Shown piece by piece: positions 5,023 through 12,611 of a DNA stretch of 13,243 nt. The notes below the pieces were generated by a model. It was not told where the DNA came from and searched no databases. It was given only the letters and a program-made list of their open reading frames with translations. The stretch comes from Microcaldota archaeon (lineage in GTDB: Archaea > Micrarchaeota > Micrarchaeia > Burarchaeales > JAKAKT01). A program made the translations under genes and the position numbers. Where the stretch lies: positions 1 to 13,243 of the forward strand of contig JAPLWU010000012.1 of assembly GCA_026396425.1 (NCBI GenBank), read 5' to 3'. Within the stretch, counting starts at the first letter, position 1. The number at the start of each line of letters is the position of its first letter.

Positions 5023-5945
5023 GACTCGCGGTCACTGGGGCTTCCGGCTTCATAGGCAGGAACTTCCTCCTTTCTTGCCCGCGCGATTGGGAAATCGACG
5101 CGTATTACTTTTCTTCACCGGACTTCCCCGGCTTCGTGAGGGCTGACGGCATAAACGCAAAACCGATAGGGTGCGACCTCTCGTGCGAAAGGGACGTGAA
5201 AAAACTCGCGGCGCGGGAATACGACGCCTGCCTTTACCTCGCGGGCAATTCCGACCCCCAGCGCTCGTTCTCGGAGCCCGATTTCGACCTCAGGAGCAAT
5301 TCCCTGGCGCTGATTAATTTCCTCGGCAAAATGAGGGCAGGGAGGCTCGTTTATTTCTCATCGGGCGCGGTCTACGACGGACTTGAAGGAAAAGTGGGCC
5401 CGGAAAGCAGGCCTGAGCCGACGCTTCCCTACTCCATCTCGAAGCTCGCATCCGAATATTACGTGAAATTCTTCAAGGAGAGGGGGACTGTCGGCTCGTA
5501 TGCAATAATCCGCTTTTTCGGGGCATACGGGCCCCATGAGCCAGAGAGGAAAATAACCACTAAATTGGCGAGGCGCTTCGCAATCGAGAAAAAGAACGAC
5601 TTTGAAATCTACGGGGACGGGAAAAACCTCATAGACTTCATGTACGTTTCGGATGCCGTGAGGGCCATAAAACTGGCGCTAAAAAGCAAGCGGGATTTCA
5701 CCGCTGACCTCGCGAGCAACAAGCCCGTTTCGGTTGAGGAACTCGTGAGAAAATGCGCGAAGATTTTCGGGGTAAGAGAAGTAAAAATAAATAAGACTGG
5801 CATTTCGCGCGAGCCAATCCATTTCCGCAGTGCGGACGACACTTTCAGCAAAATGGGCTTCGCGCCCGAGGTCAAGCTCGAAGACGGGATGCGCGCGCTC
5901 GCAAGGCACTTACGGGGCTCGACCAAAAGGCAGAAAAGGAAATAA
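5019..5945 (+). CDS. NAD-dependent sugar epimerase/dehydratase (extended SDR)
   Basis: A 308-residue complete member of the extended short-chain dehydrogenase family acting on nucleotide sugars. Residues 6-13 are TGASGFIG, FSSGAVYDG follows at 113-121, the catalytic pair is Y138-SIS-K142, and FEIYGDGKNLIDFMYVSDAVRAI (from 195) is the substrate-site region that the upstream paralogue lacks. The C-terminus is very basic (STKRQKRK). The exact sugar cannot be read from sequence; reduction or epimerisation of a hexose is likely. GGGGTGGG before the ATG is a plausible ribosome-binding site, and the 4-base overlap implies translational coupling. The pair may form a hetero-oligomer or successive steps in making surface sugars. 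Confidence 0.9.
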   Translation: MRLAVTGASGFIGRNFLLSCPRDWEIDAYYFSSPDFPGFVRADGINAKPIGCDLSCERDVKKLAAREYDACLYLAGNSDPQRSFSEPDFDLRSNSLALINFLGKMRAGRLVYFSSGAVYDGLEGKVGPESRPEPTLPYSISKLASEYYVKFFKERGTVGSYAIIRFFGAYGPHEPERKITTKLARRFAIEKKNDFEIYGDGKNLIDFMYVSDAVRAIKLALKSKRDFTADLASNKPVSVEELVRKCAKIFGVREVKINKTGISREPIHFRSADDTFSKMGFAPEVKLEDGMRALARHLRGSTKRQKRK

Positions 5946-6106
5946 TCCTGAAGCATGCTCCTCTGCGGGCCGACCGGAAAGGGACTTGCTTAAAATCCGT
6001 GCGGCAGGCGGAAGGTTGACTAACGCTTTTAAAACTTGTGCGGCATATACACTCCTCGGCCTATTTGCGCAGTTGGGGGGAATTGAGATTCGACTGAGAT
6101 GTTGCC
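5946..6106 (+). promoter_or_regulatory. Intergenic region with two TATA candidates before the FAD gene
   Basis: The 161 bases contain GCTTAAAATC (5989-5998) and CTTTTAAAA (6026-6034). The second would place the start of transcription near 6056, leaving a leader of about 50 bases. No open frame or tRNA is convincing here. Confidence 0.4.
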
Positions 6107-7326
6107 ATGAAAGCCGTTGTTGTAGGTTCCGGCCCTGCCGGCATGTTCTGCGCCTATGAGCTTTCCAAGGCGGGTATAGAAGTCACGCTAATCGAGGGCG
6201 GCAGGGATATCGAGAGCAGAAAATGCCCGCGCGAGGGGGAAATGGGCTACTGCGTCAACTGCCCCCAGTGCCAGCTCATTCAGGGAGTGGGCGGCTCCGG
6301 GCTTTTCTCGGATGGGAAATTGAACCTCGACCCGGAGATTGGAGGGAACATGCTCGAGTTCATGGAGCGGAGCGAGGCCGACGCGCTAGTCAAATACGTC
6401 GATGAAATCTTCCTCTCACACGGCGCAAAGGACGGCGAGAGCGCGCCTGACGAGAAGGCAAAGGATTTGGTGATGAGGGCCAAAACTGCCGGCGTTAGAT
6501 TCATACCGATTTCGCAAAGGCATATCGGCTCTGACCACCTTCCCGCGGTCATCCGCTCCATAATGGACGAGATGAAGGGGAGGGGCATGAAGCTCGTCAC
6601 CGAAACGCGGGTTGACGACGTGGTTATCGAGGACGGCACTACGCACGGGGTTAGGTTTGACGGGAATACGCTCGACGCCGACTTCGTCGTAATTGCCCCG
6701 GGCAGGGCAGGCGCCCACTGGCTGGGCGACATGTGCATAAAGCTCGGCATACACACGCGCCACCAGCCCATAGACATCGGAGTCCGGGTGGAAGTTCCGG
6801 CCGAGATAATGGACTGGGTCACTTCTATTTGCTGGGACCCGAAATTCCACATCCAGACGCACACCTATGACGATTTCGTTCGCACATTCTGCACCAACCC
6901 GCAGGGCTTCGTCATAAGCGAGAGCTACGGGGATTTTATCACTGTGAATGGACACTCGATGAGGGGAACGAAATCAAACAATACCAATTTCGCATTCCTC
7001 GTTCGCGTGACTTTGACCGAACCGGTTGAGAACACTACGAGTTATGGGGAATCGATTGCCAAAATGGCAACTACAATCGGCGGAGGGAAACCGGTAATAC
7101 AGAGGTTCGGCGACCTTCGTGCAGGGAGGCGCTCGACTTGGGAGTGATTTACTCGCCGGAAATAAAGTTCCACGCCCTCCGCGTCATGGTCTCGAACACG
7201 ATGGAGACCAACATCAAAAATCTCTTTACTGTCGGAGATGGGGCAGGAGTTTCGAGGGGGATTGTTGGCGCCGCAGTTACCGGCCTCGTGGCAGCGCGAG
7301 AGATAATCAAAAGGGCGAAGAAATAA
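6107..7326 (+). pseudogene. FAD-dependent dehydrogenase (COG2509-like), broken by deletion and frameshift
   Basis: The first frame (6107-7147) opens with GSGPAG (residues 7-12) and E30, a Rossmann FAD site. Four cysteines follow (C40, C49, C52, C55) next to GVGGSGLFSDGKLNL, typical of uncharacterised COG2509 flavoproteins. It runs normally to FGDLRAGRRSTWE and stops at 7145-7147. The family's C-terminus continues in another frame from about 7138: VIYSPEIKFHALRV and then LFTVGDGAGVSRGIVGAAVTGLVAA, the second FAD-contact region, ending at 7326. About 50-60 residues usually found between these pieces are absent, so this is a deletion plus frame change rather than a single-base slip. The product would lose its FAD-closing C-terminus. 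It is either a recent pseudogene or an assembly error; all else in both pieces looks intact. Confidence 0.8.
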
Positions 7327-7348
7327 AAGGAGGGATAATTACTTTCGC

Positions 7349-7384
7349 ACTTATTTCCTTTTTCCCTACTTTTTTCCTTTTCTC
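7349..7384 (+). terminator. T-rich terminator after the FAD gene
   Basis: Runs CCTTTTTCCC, ACTTTTTTCC and TTTTCTC follow the stop at 7326. Poly-T without a strong hairpin is the usual archaeal signal. It overlaps the last codons of the convergent GPT-family gene. Confidence 0.5.
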
Positions 7385-8439
7385 GCAACGAAAATATCAG
7401 TATACTTGAAAAGCGCGAGCAGGAGAATGAGAAGAATGATGAATGTGAAGGTTGCTTTCACGATGCTCTCCGTTGTCTGGAAAACGATTGCCGAAACTGC
7501 GAAAACCGTTTCGAGGGCGAGGAAGAAAAGAACTAATTTTTTCTCGTGGATTCCGCCGCTGAGGCACATCAAATACTGGCCGAGGCCCTTGGGGCTTTTG
7601 CAGACCAGAACCCCGTTCTCGAGCTTGCCGAATGTTTTCGGGAAGCGGTGCCTCGCCTTCATCAGGAAGTCTACTATGAAGGGGAGCATGAGGATTACGC
7701 CGAAGAATTCGAGGTGGGCGGTGATTACTACGACTGCGATGCACGCGCCGAACATGAGCGTGCCGACATCGCCTATGAATGCTTTCGCGGGATACCAGTT
7801 GAACTTGAGGAACGCGAGGGAGGCGCCGAAAATCGACGCAACTATTGCGAGCGAGAGGAGGTTGGCAGGCGTGTGCGGGGAAATGAGGAGGACGAGCGAG
7901 AAGGCCGCAAATATTATTGAGGCGTGGCCTGCCTCGAAGCCGTTCCAGCCCGCGAACATGTTAGAGAGGTTCGTGACCGCGGTGAAGGCAATCGGGACGA
8001 GTATGAACGGGTAGAGCAGGCCGAAATCAACGTAGCCGAAATACGGGAGGAAAATCGAGGTATCGCCGAAGGCCGAGAATACGAGCGGGATTGATGCGAC
8101 AAGCGGCAGGAGGAGCTTAGTGCCCTGGCGGATGTCGATTATGTCATCGACTATGCCGATGATTGCGGCAAGGAATATGGGAAGCGAGATGGCGAAAAGG
8201 TAAAGCACGTTGAGCGGGGTGGTGAAAAACAGGAGGCCTGCGGAGAGAAGGATTCCTATTATGAAGCCGCAGAGGATTCCGAGCCCGCCCATCTCAGGAA
8301 GCTCCGGCCTGTTTTTCTTGTGCACATCCACTCCGGTGATTTTGGCCAACCTAAGCTTGAGCATGAGATTAGGGGAGAAGATGAGGGTTACGGCAAACGA
8401 GGCGAGGAAAACTGCGAATGCAAATGCAACCGTCTCCAT
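7366..8439 (-). CDS. GPT/MraY-family polyprenyl-phosphate N-acetylhexosamine-1-phosphate transferase
   Basis: A 357-residue multi-spanning membrane enzyme with about ten hydrophobic segments. The family moves a sugar-1-phosphate from a UDP-sugar to dolichyl or undecaprenyl phosphate, the first step of lipid-linked glycan assembly; archaeal members (AglH/Alg7-like) start protein N-glycosylation. Visible motifs: VDVHKKNRPELPEMGG (37-52), GIVDDIIDIRQGTK (95-108, with the magnesium-binding DD), NLSNMFAGWNGFEAG (157-171), FIGDVGT (221-227, catalytic Asp) and KARHRFP (261-267, the His-rich cytoplasmic loop). The HKKNRPELPEMGG form points to the GlcNAc/dolichol side rather than bacterial MraY. It is divergent from the 8540 gene and convergent with the broken FAD gene. 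The sugar donor is inferred, not shown. Confidence 0.9.
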   Translation of the reverse strand: METVAFAFAVFLASFAVTLIFSPNLMLKLRLAKITGVDVHKKNRPELPEMGGLGILCGFIIGILLSAGLLFFTTPLNVLYLFAISLPIFLAAIIGIVDDIIDIRQGTKLLLPLVASIPLVFSAFGDTSIFLPYFGYVDFGLLYPFILVPIAFTAVTNLSNMFAGWNGFEAGHASIIFAAFSLVLLISPHTPANLLSLAIVASIFGASLAFLKFNWYPAKAFIGDVGTLMFGACIAVVVITAHLEFFGVILMLPFIVDFLMKARHRFPKTFGKLENGVLVCKSPKGLGQYLMCLSGGIHEKKLVLFFLALETVFAVSAIVFQTTESIVKATFTFIILLILLLALFKYTDIFVARKGKK

Positions 8440-8478
8440 TTACGCACCTTATCCTTGGTCTTACCTTTGGGCGAAGGC

Positions 8479-8490
8479 TTTTTAAAATAC
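8479..8490. promoter_or_regulatory. Shared TATA region between the GPT gene and the 153-aa gene
   Basis: CTTTTTAAAATA lies about 46 bases from the GPT start codon and about 55 from the 8540 start codon, reading as a TATA box on either strand. It is the only strong AT box in the 100-base divergent gap. Confidence 0.5.
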
Positions 8491-8539
8491 CAATACCTTT
8501 TCATCTACCTTCAAGACAACAAGGCAACGGGTGATTTTC

Positions 8540-9001
8540 ATGGACGAGGTCGCATTCAGCGCGAAATACGGGAATTGGATTTCGATCAAGAAGATGATGG
8601 TTGACGACTCGACGAGGCCCGAGGAGGTCGCAGCCATGCTTTCCGGGGTTAGCAGAACCATTGACCGGAAAAGCTACGAGATTTTGGGAATCGATACGGC
8701 GAAGATTGATGCATACGCGCAGAAAGTGGCCGGGGGGAAGAGGAAGAGTGTTGGTTCGGTTGCCGAAATATTTTCGAATTTGAAGCCGTCCGAAGTTAAG
8801 GGCGAGCTTCTGCAATGCATAAAGCCCGATATTGCGCCACTGCCGGCCGACGAAACCGGCTCGGCGGCGAGCCATGAGAAGAAGCTGCCGATTGCGGAAC
8901 AGTATTTCGTGAAGTCGCTGCTTGAAGCGATTGGCTATTCGTCTTCGCCCGACCTCAACGTGAAGATTCCCAAGCCAAAGGGAAGGATGCCCAAAAAATA
9001 A
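8540..9001 (+). CDS. Conserved archaeal protein of unknown function (possibly DUF2666)
   Basis: A 153-residue soluble protein. The opening DEVAFSAKYGNWISIKKM resembles what I remember of the archaeal DUF2666 family, but I could not check this. No catalytic motif is visible. The N-terminal 60 residues look like a compact helical unit (STRPEEVAAMLSGVSRTIDRKSYE). A variable linker rich in Ala, Gly and Ser (GSAASHEKK) precedes a C-terminal helix and a basic tail, KIPKPKGRMPKK. I chose ATG 8540 over GTG 8531 because GGGTGAT (8529-8535) matches the archaeal anti-Shine-Dalgarno well at short spacing. It is transcribed divergently from the GPT-family gene. Confidence 0.75.
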   Translation: MDEVAFSAKYGNWISIKKMMVDDSTRPEEVAAMLSGVSRTIDRKSYEILGIDTAKIDAYAQKVAGGKRKSVGSVAEIFSNLKPSEVKGELLQCIKPDIAPLPADETGSAASHEKKLPIAEQYFVKSLLEAIGYSSSPDLNVKIPKPKGRMPKK

Positions 9002-9015
9002 GCTGCGGGGGTAGG

Positions 9016-9024
9016 TTTATTTAT
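9016..9024 (+). promoter_or_regulatory. TATA box before tRNA-Pro
   Basis: TTTATTTAT lies 35-43 bases before the tRNA 5' end, which would leave a leader of about a dozen bases for RNase P to remove. CTATTATT at 9035-9042 is a less typical alternative. Confidence 0.4.
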
Positions 9025-9058
9025 CTCCGTTTCCCTATTATTCTCCTCCTCCAGGCAC

Positions 9059-9131
9059 GGGGGGATGGGCCAACTTGGTATGCTTCCAGGTTTGGGACCT
9101 GGCGATCCGAGTTCAAATCTCGGTCCCCCCA
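9059..9131 (+). tRNA. tRNA-Pro (TGG)
   Basis: A 73-nt uninterrupted cloverleaf. Acceptor GGGGGGA pairs with TCCCCCC, discriminator A at 9131. The D arm is GGC/GCT with GG in the loop. Anticodon stem CCAGG/CCTGG encloses TTTGGGA, giving anticodon TGG (9093-9095). T-stem CCGAG/CTCGG encloses TTCAAAT. CCA is not encoded. Carbamate kinase starts 35 bases downstream without a TATA box of its own that I can see. Confidence 0.97.
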
Positions 9132-9166
9132 ATTTTGTTCGTGAAGTTGGCGAGGAAAGTTGTTTT

Positions 9167-10093
9167 ATGGAAATCGTTGTGGTCGCACTTGGCGGGAATG
9201 CCCTCTCCCGCACTGGCGAGGAGGACTTCCGCGAGCAGTTCGAGTGCGCCGAGCGGGCGGCACATGAGATTGCCTCGCTTGCCAAGGAGTTCAGCCTCGT
9301 GCTGACGCACGGCAACGGGCCGCAGGTCGGGAATCTTCTGCTCCGAGTTGAAAAGGCGAAAAAGTTTGTGAGGCCGAGCCCCCTTGACGCCTGCGTTGCA
9401 GACACGCAGGGCGAGATTGGTTATATATTGCAGCACTCGATGAGGAACGAGTTCGAAAAGATGGAGATGAGGAAGGAGGTTGCCACCGTAGTCACGCGCG
9501 TGCTGGTCGATGCGGATGACGAAGCGTTCTCGAATCCGACGAAGCCAATCGGACCGTTCTACCAGGAGTGGCAGGCCAAGAGCTTCGAGTCGCAGGGATG
9601 GGTGATGGCCCGGGACCCGAGGGGCAGGGGCTTCCGAAGGGTTGTCGCCTCTCCGAAACCAATCGAGATTTTGGAGCATGCGAGCATACGCATAATGGTG
9701 GAGGCGGGAATTGTCACCATTGCCTGCGGCGGGGGCGGTATTCCGGTCGCGAGAAGGGACGGGAAGCTGGTCGGAGTCGAGGCGGTCATAGACAAGGATT
9801 TGGCGTCGAGTTTGCTCGCAAGGGAGATAGGCGCCTCCAAACTCATCATATTGACGGACGTTGATGCCGCGTATGCAAATTTCGGCAAGCCAAACCAAAA
9901 AAGACTCGAAAAAATCTCGCCAACCGAGGCGCTCGGGCTGATTCGAAAAAACGAATTCTCGAAGGGGAGCATGGAGCCGAAGGTGATGGCCGCCGCCGAG
10001 TTTGCAATGAAAGGGGGCGAGGCGCTCATAACCTCACCTGAAAAGTTGAAGGATGCGCTGGCAGGAAAAGCGGGAACGACAATAAGAAAGTGA
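9167..10093 (+). CDS. arcC: Carbamate kinase
   Basis: A 308-residue amino-acid-kinase-fold enzyme that interconverts carbamoyl phosphate plus ADP and carbamate plus ATP; it acts in the cytosol, often as the last step of arginine/agmatine fermentation. Characteristic stretches: ALGGNALSRTGE (7-18), THGNGPQVGNLLLR (47-60), ADTQGEIGYILQ (78-89), PTKPIGPFY (124-132), GWVMARDPRGRGFRRVV (144-160), ACGGGGIPV (186-194), AVIDKDLASSLLA (206-218) and TDVDAAYANFG (230-240). Length is normal. I took ATG 9167, where MEIVVVALGGNA matches family starts and CGAGGAAAG precedes it; earlier in-frame codons lie in tRNA-Pro. No arginine deiminase or ornithine carbamoyltransferase gene is in the window. The last 27 coding bases recur downstream. 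Confidence 0.95.
   Translation: MEIVVVALGGNALSRTGEEDFREQFECAERAAHEIASLAKEFSLVLTHGNGPQVGNLLLRVEKAKKFVRPSPLDACVADTQGEIGYILQHSMRNEFEKMEMRKEVATVVTRVLVDADDEAFSNPTKPIGPFYQEWQAKSFESQGWVMARDPRGRGFRRVVASPKPIEILEHASIRIMVEAGIVTIACGGGGIPVARRDGKLVGVEAVIDKDLASSLLAREIGASKLIILTDVDAAYANFGKPNQKRLEKISPTEALGLIRKNEFSKGSMEPKVMAAAEFAMKGGEALITSPEKLKDALAGKAGTTIRK
10064..10090 (+). repeat. 27-bp direct repeat, copy 1 (end of arcC)
   Basis: This stretch encodes the C-terminal GKAGTTIRK region of carbamate kinase, ending just before the stop. It begins GGAAAAGCGGG and ends AATAAGAAAG. An identical copy lies 81 bases downstream. Confidence 0.95.
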
Positions 10094-10144
10094 AAAACTA
10101 AAATAAAAAATAGAACTGGCGCCCTCGGGGGCGCAAAACTCGCG

Positions 10145-10171
10145 GGAAAAGCGGGAACGACAATAAGAAAG
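10145..10171 (+). repeat. 27-bp direct repeat, copy 2 (before pyk)
   Basis: It is identical over 27 bases to the 3' end of arcC, out of coding context, and abuts the pyruvate kinase TATA box. Confidence 0.95.
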
Positions 10172-10173
10172 GG

Positions 10174-10184
10174 ATTTAATATTT
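10174..10184 (+). promoter_or_regulatory. TATA box of pyk
   Basis: ATTTAATATTT is centred about 26 bases before the GTG at 10206, so the message probably starts at or next to the start codon (leaderless). Confidence 0.6.
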
Positions 10185-10205
10185 GGGGGAAAACATAATT
10201 CCAAA

Positions 10206-11621
10206 GTGATTTTTTTGAAGAAAACGAAGATAGTGTGCACGGTGGGGCCCTCGAGCAGGGACAAGCGGACGCTCTCCGAGATGCGCGAGGCGGGCATGGA
10301 CGCGGTGAGGATAAACACCGCCTACGGCGACATTTCCGAGTTCTCCCAAATAGTCGCAAACGTGCGCTCAGTGGCAGAGATTCCCATAATGCTGGATGTT
10401 AAGGGGCCCGAGGTCAGGACCGTTGCCAAATCGCCCATTGAAGTGAAAATGGGCGAAGTAATTGAGGCGGGGCCGGATTGCGCGCTTTCCTTCAACGAGG
10501 ACATTTACGGCCGGGTTTCGCCCCATGACCGCATAATAATAAGCGATGGGTATCTGCATTTCGAGGTAAGGGGGAAGAGGAACGGGAAGCTGCTGCTGCG
10601 CGCGTTCTCATCGGGAAAGCTCGAGGGCTCGAAGAGCGTGAGCGTGCCGAGAAAAGTGCTGTCCCAAACGCCACTATCCGAAAAGGACCTCAAGGCGCTT
10701 GATTTCGCAAGGAGGAAGAAAATCGAGTTCATAGCCCTTTCAATAACGAGGAGTGCCGAGGACGTGGCAAGGGTGCGCAGGGCGCTCGGAGACGCTGCTG
10801 CCGAGACCGAGGTGCTCGCCAAAATCGAGAGCGCCGATGGCCTGAGGAACATCGACGGGATAATACGCGCTGCCGATGGTGTGATAGTGGCGAGGGGAGG
10901 GCTTGGCGTCGACCTCTCGCAGGAGAAGGTGCCCCTTGCCCAGAAAGAGATTATAAAAAGGTGCAACCAGGCGGGGAAGGTCTCGATAACCGCGACGCAG
11001 ATGCTCGAGTCAATGATAACGAACCCGGAGCCGACTCGCGCCGAGACCAGCGACGTGGCCAACGCAATTCTCGACGGAACTGACGCAGTTATGCTGGCGG
11101 CCGAAACCACCATAGGCAGATACCCGGCGCGAGCGGTCCGGGCAATGTCGCGCATAGCGCGCGAGGTCGAGAACAGCGTGCCAAATCGAGTCGAAATGAG
11201 GGGCTATGCCAACATATCGGATACCGTGAGCAGGTCCATTTACGACATCGCCAAGGGGATGCCGCTCGCTTCCATAGTCACCATAACGCGCTCGGGCTAC
11301 ACGGCGCGCATGATTTCGAGGTTCAGAGTGAGGCAGCCCATAATAGCGATAACCGAGAGCGTGAGGGTGAGAAACAAGCTCCAGCTCGTTTTCGGGGTTA
11401 AGCCCCTTCTCGCGGGCTCGATACCGAGCGCGCACATAATAACGAGATTCGCGCAGTGCCTGCACAGGATGCGGCTCGTGAATCCCGATGACACGGTGCT
11501 TTTCACCGCAGGAGTAAGGACAACCGAGAAGCACTCGAGCAACCTCATAGAAATACACAGGATAAGAGAGCTGCTCAAATACGCGGAGCAGCTCAAGGAC
11601 GCGAGAATAGAGCTGCACTGA
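10206..11621 (+). CDS. pyk: Pyruvate kinase with altered active-site residues
   Basis: A 471-residue protein with the full pyruvate kinase layout; the family converts phosphoenolpyruvate and ADP to pyruvate and ATP. Conserved parts: KTKIVCTVGPSS (6-17), LDVKGPEVRT (63-72), KIE (206-208, catalytic Lys and metal-binding Glu), TATQMLESMITNPEPTRAE (262-280) and a regulatory-type C-terminal domain with TRSGYTARMISR. Departures: the ARGD motif reads ARGG (residue 232, bases 10899-10901), so the second metal-binding Asp is Gly; NFSHG reads NTAYG (37-41), losing a potassium-site Ser; and SGETA reads AAETT. Start: GTG 10206 fits a leaderless message; TTG 10215 is the alternative. It could be a low-activity or repurposed paralogue; family membership is certain, activity is not. 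Confidence 0.92.
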   Translation: MIFLKKTKIVCTVGPSSRDKRTLSEMREAGMDAVRINTAYGDISEFSQIVANVRSVAEIPIMLDVKGPEVRTVAKSPIEVKMGEVIEAGPDCALSFNEDIYGRVSPHDRIIISDGYLHFEVRGKRNGKLLLRAFSSGKLEGSKSVSVPRKVLSQTPLSEKDLKALDFARRKKIEFIALSITRSAEDVARVRRALGDAAAETEVLAKIESADGLRNIDGIIRAADGVIVARGGLGVDLSQEKVPLAQKEIIKRCNQAGKVSITATQMLESMITNPEPTRAETSDVANAILDGTDAVMLAAETTIGRYPARAVRAMSRIAREVENSVPNRVEMRGYANISDTVSRSIYDIAKGMPLASIVTITRSGYTARMISRFRVRQPIIAITESVRVRNKLQLVFGVKPLLAGSIPSAHIITRFAQCLHRMRLVNPDDTVLFTAGVRTTEKHSSNLIEIHRIRELLKYAEQLKDARIELH

Positions 11622-11707
11622 AATTCATTTGCGAGGTATTGTTTGCAGGGAGGGGAGGGTTGGATGCACGACGCGACGAATGGGCGCGGGCGAGGCGGGG
11701 GATTGGG

Positions 11708-12610
11708 ATGTACGACGTAATAATTATCGGGGGCGGGCCGGCCGGGCTTACCGCGGCCATCTATGCCGCGAGGCGGAAGCTCGGCGTCCTCGTCATTGCG
11801 AAGCAGGAGGGGGGCCAGATGGCGCGCGCCGGCACCGTGGAGAACTACCCCGGCTTCGAGAAAATAGGGGGCGCGGAGCTCGCGTCGAGGATGGAGGGGC
11901 AGGCCAGGAAGCACGGCGCTGAAATAATCTGCGGGGAAGCGCTTGGCGCGGGCGGCTCGGCCGGGAATTTCGCAGTTTCGACCGCCGACAAGAAATACGA
12001 ATCGAAGGCCGTGATAATTGCGACCGGGATGGCATACGGGAAGCTCGGGGTCGGGGGGGAGGATAAATTCACCGGAAAGGGGGTTTCCTTCTGCGCAACC
12101 TGCGACGGCCCGCTTTTCGCGGGAAAGGACGTGGCGGTCGTGGGCGGTGGGAACGCGGCTGTTGAAACGGCGATATTCATGGAGAAAGTGGCCCGGGAGG
12201 TATTCCTGATTCACGGGAGCAGCCGGCTCTCCGGAGAGGAGGCGCTCCAGAAAAAGCTGAAGAAAACCAGGCTGATGCCCGATTCTGCGGTTACATCGAT
12301 ATCCGGGGGCAAATTCGTAGAATCCATCGAGGTCGAAAGCCTGAAAACCGGCGAGAAAAAAACCATTCCGGTGCAGGGGGTTTTCGTCCACGTCGGGATG
12401 ATGCCGGAAACGAGGCTCGCCAGGCGGATGGGAGTGGAGGTCGGCGAAAACGGCTTCATACGCGTGAACGAGAAGCAGGAAACGAACGTGGGCGGGGTTT
12501 TTGCGGCCGGGGATGTCACGGGCTGGATGAGGCAGATGGTGTGCGCGGCCTCGCAGGGGGCCGTGGCAGGCAGCAGCGCCTATTCGTTCATAGAAAAAAA
12601 CAGGGGTTAG
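11708..12610 (+). CDS. trxB: Thioredoxin reductase
   Basis: A 300-residue low-molecular-weight flavoprotein disulfide reductase that passes electrons from NAD(P)H through FAD to thioredoxin or glutaredoxin-like proteins in the cytosol. Residues 8-13 are GGGPAG (FAD Rossmann), ENYPGF lies at 45-50, the redox-active C129-AT-C132 stands in SFCATCDGPLF, GGGNAAVE (146-153) marks the NAD(P)H domain, and GVFAAGDVTG closes the FAD site near the C-terminus. The length is that of the prokaryotic enzyme. I chose ATG 11708 because MYDVIIIGGGPAG matches family starts and a GGCGGGGGATTGGG purine tract precedes it; the frame stays open 69 bases further upstream. Pyruvate kinase ends 86 bases before it, with no TATA box seen between, so they may be co-transcribed. 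It ends one base from the convergent Rqc2 gene. Confidence 0.94.
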   Translation: MYDVIIIGGGPAGLTAAIYAARRKLGVLVIAKQEGGQMARAGTVENYPGFEKIGGAELASRMEGQARKHGAEIICGEALGAGGSAGNFAVSTADKKYESKAVIIATGMAYGKLGVGGEDKFTGKGVSFCATCDGPLFAGKDVAVVGGGNAAVETAIFMEKVAREVFLIHGSSRLSGEEALQKKLKKTRLMPDSAVTSISGGKFVESIEVESLKTGEKKTIPVQGVFVHVGMMPETRLARRMGVEVGENGFIRVNEKQETNVGGVFAAGDVTGWMRQMVCAASQGAVAGSSAYSFIEKNRG

Positions 12611-12611
12611 A

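Larger units (their letters stand above)
10094..10205 (+). other. arcC-pyk intergenic region
   Basis: It holds an A-rich stretch, a six-pair GC hairpin with a TCGG loop (10119-10134), the second copy of the 27-bp repeat (10145-10171), and the TATA box of the pyruvate kinase gene. The hairpin is followed by AAAACT, not T's, so it is a poor terminator on this strand. Confidence 0.7.

Noticed and set aside
5946..6040. tRNA-Leu-like stretch with GGGACTT and TTAAAATCC resembling an anticodon arm
   Set aside because: No matching acceptor stem, D arm or T arm could be found on either strand, even allowing an intron. TTAAAATC is better read as a TATA-like element.
7120..7160. Programmed ribosomal frameshift in the FAD gene
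   Set aside because: There is no slippery sequence or following structure at the junction, and a block of family sequence is missing, which a frameshift cannot restore.
10119..10134. GC hairpin after arcC as an intrinsic terminator
   Set aside because: It is followed by AAAACT rather than T's on the coding strand, and archaeal termination depends mainly on T-runs. On the minus strand it would have T's, but no minus-strand gene leads into it.
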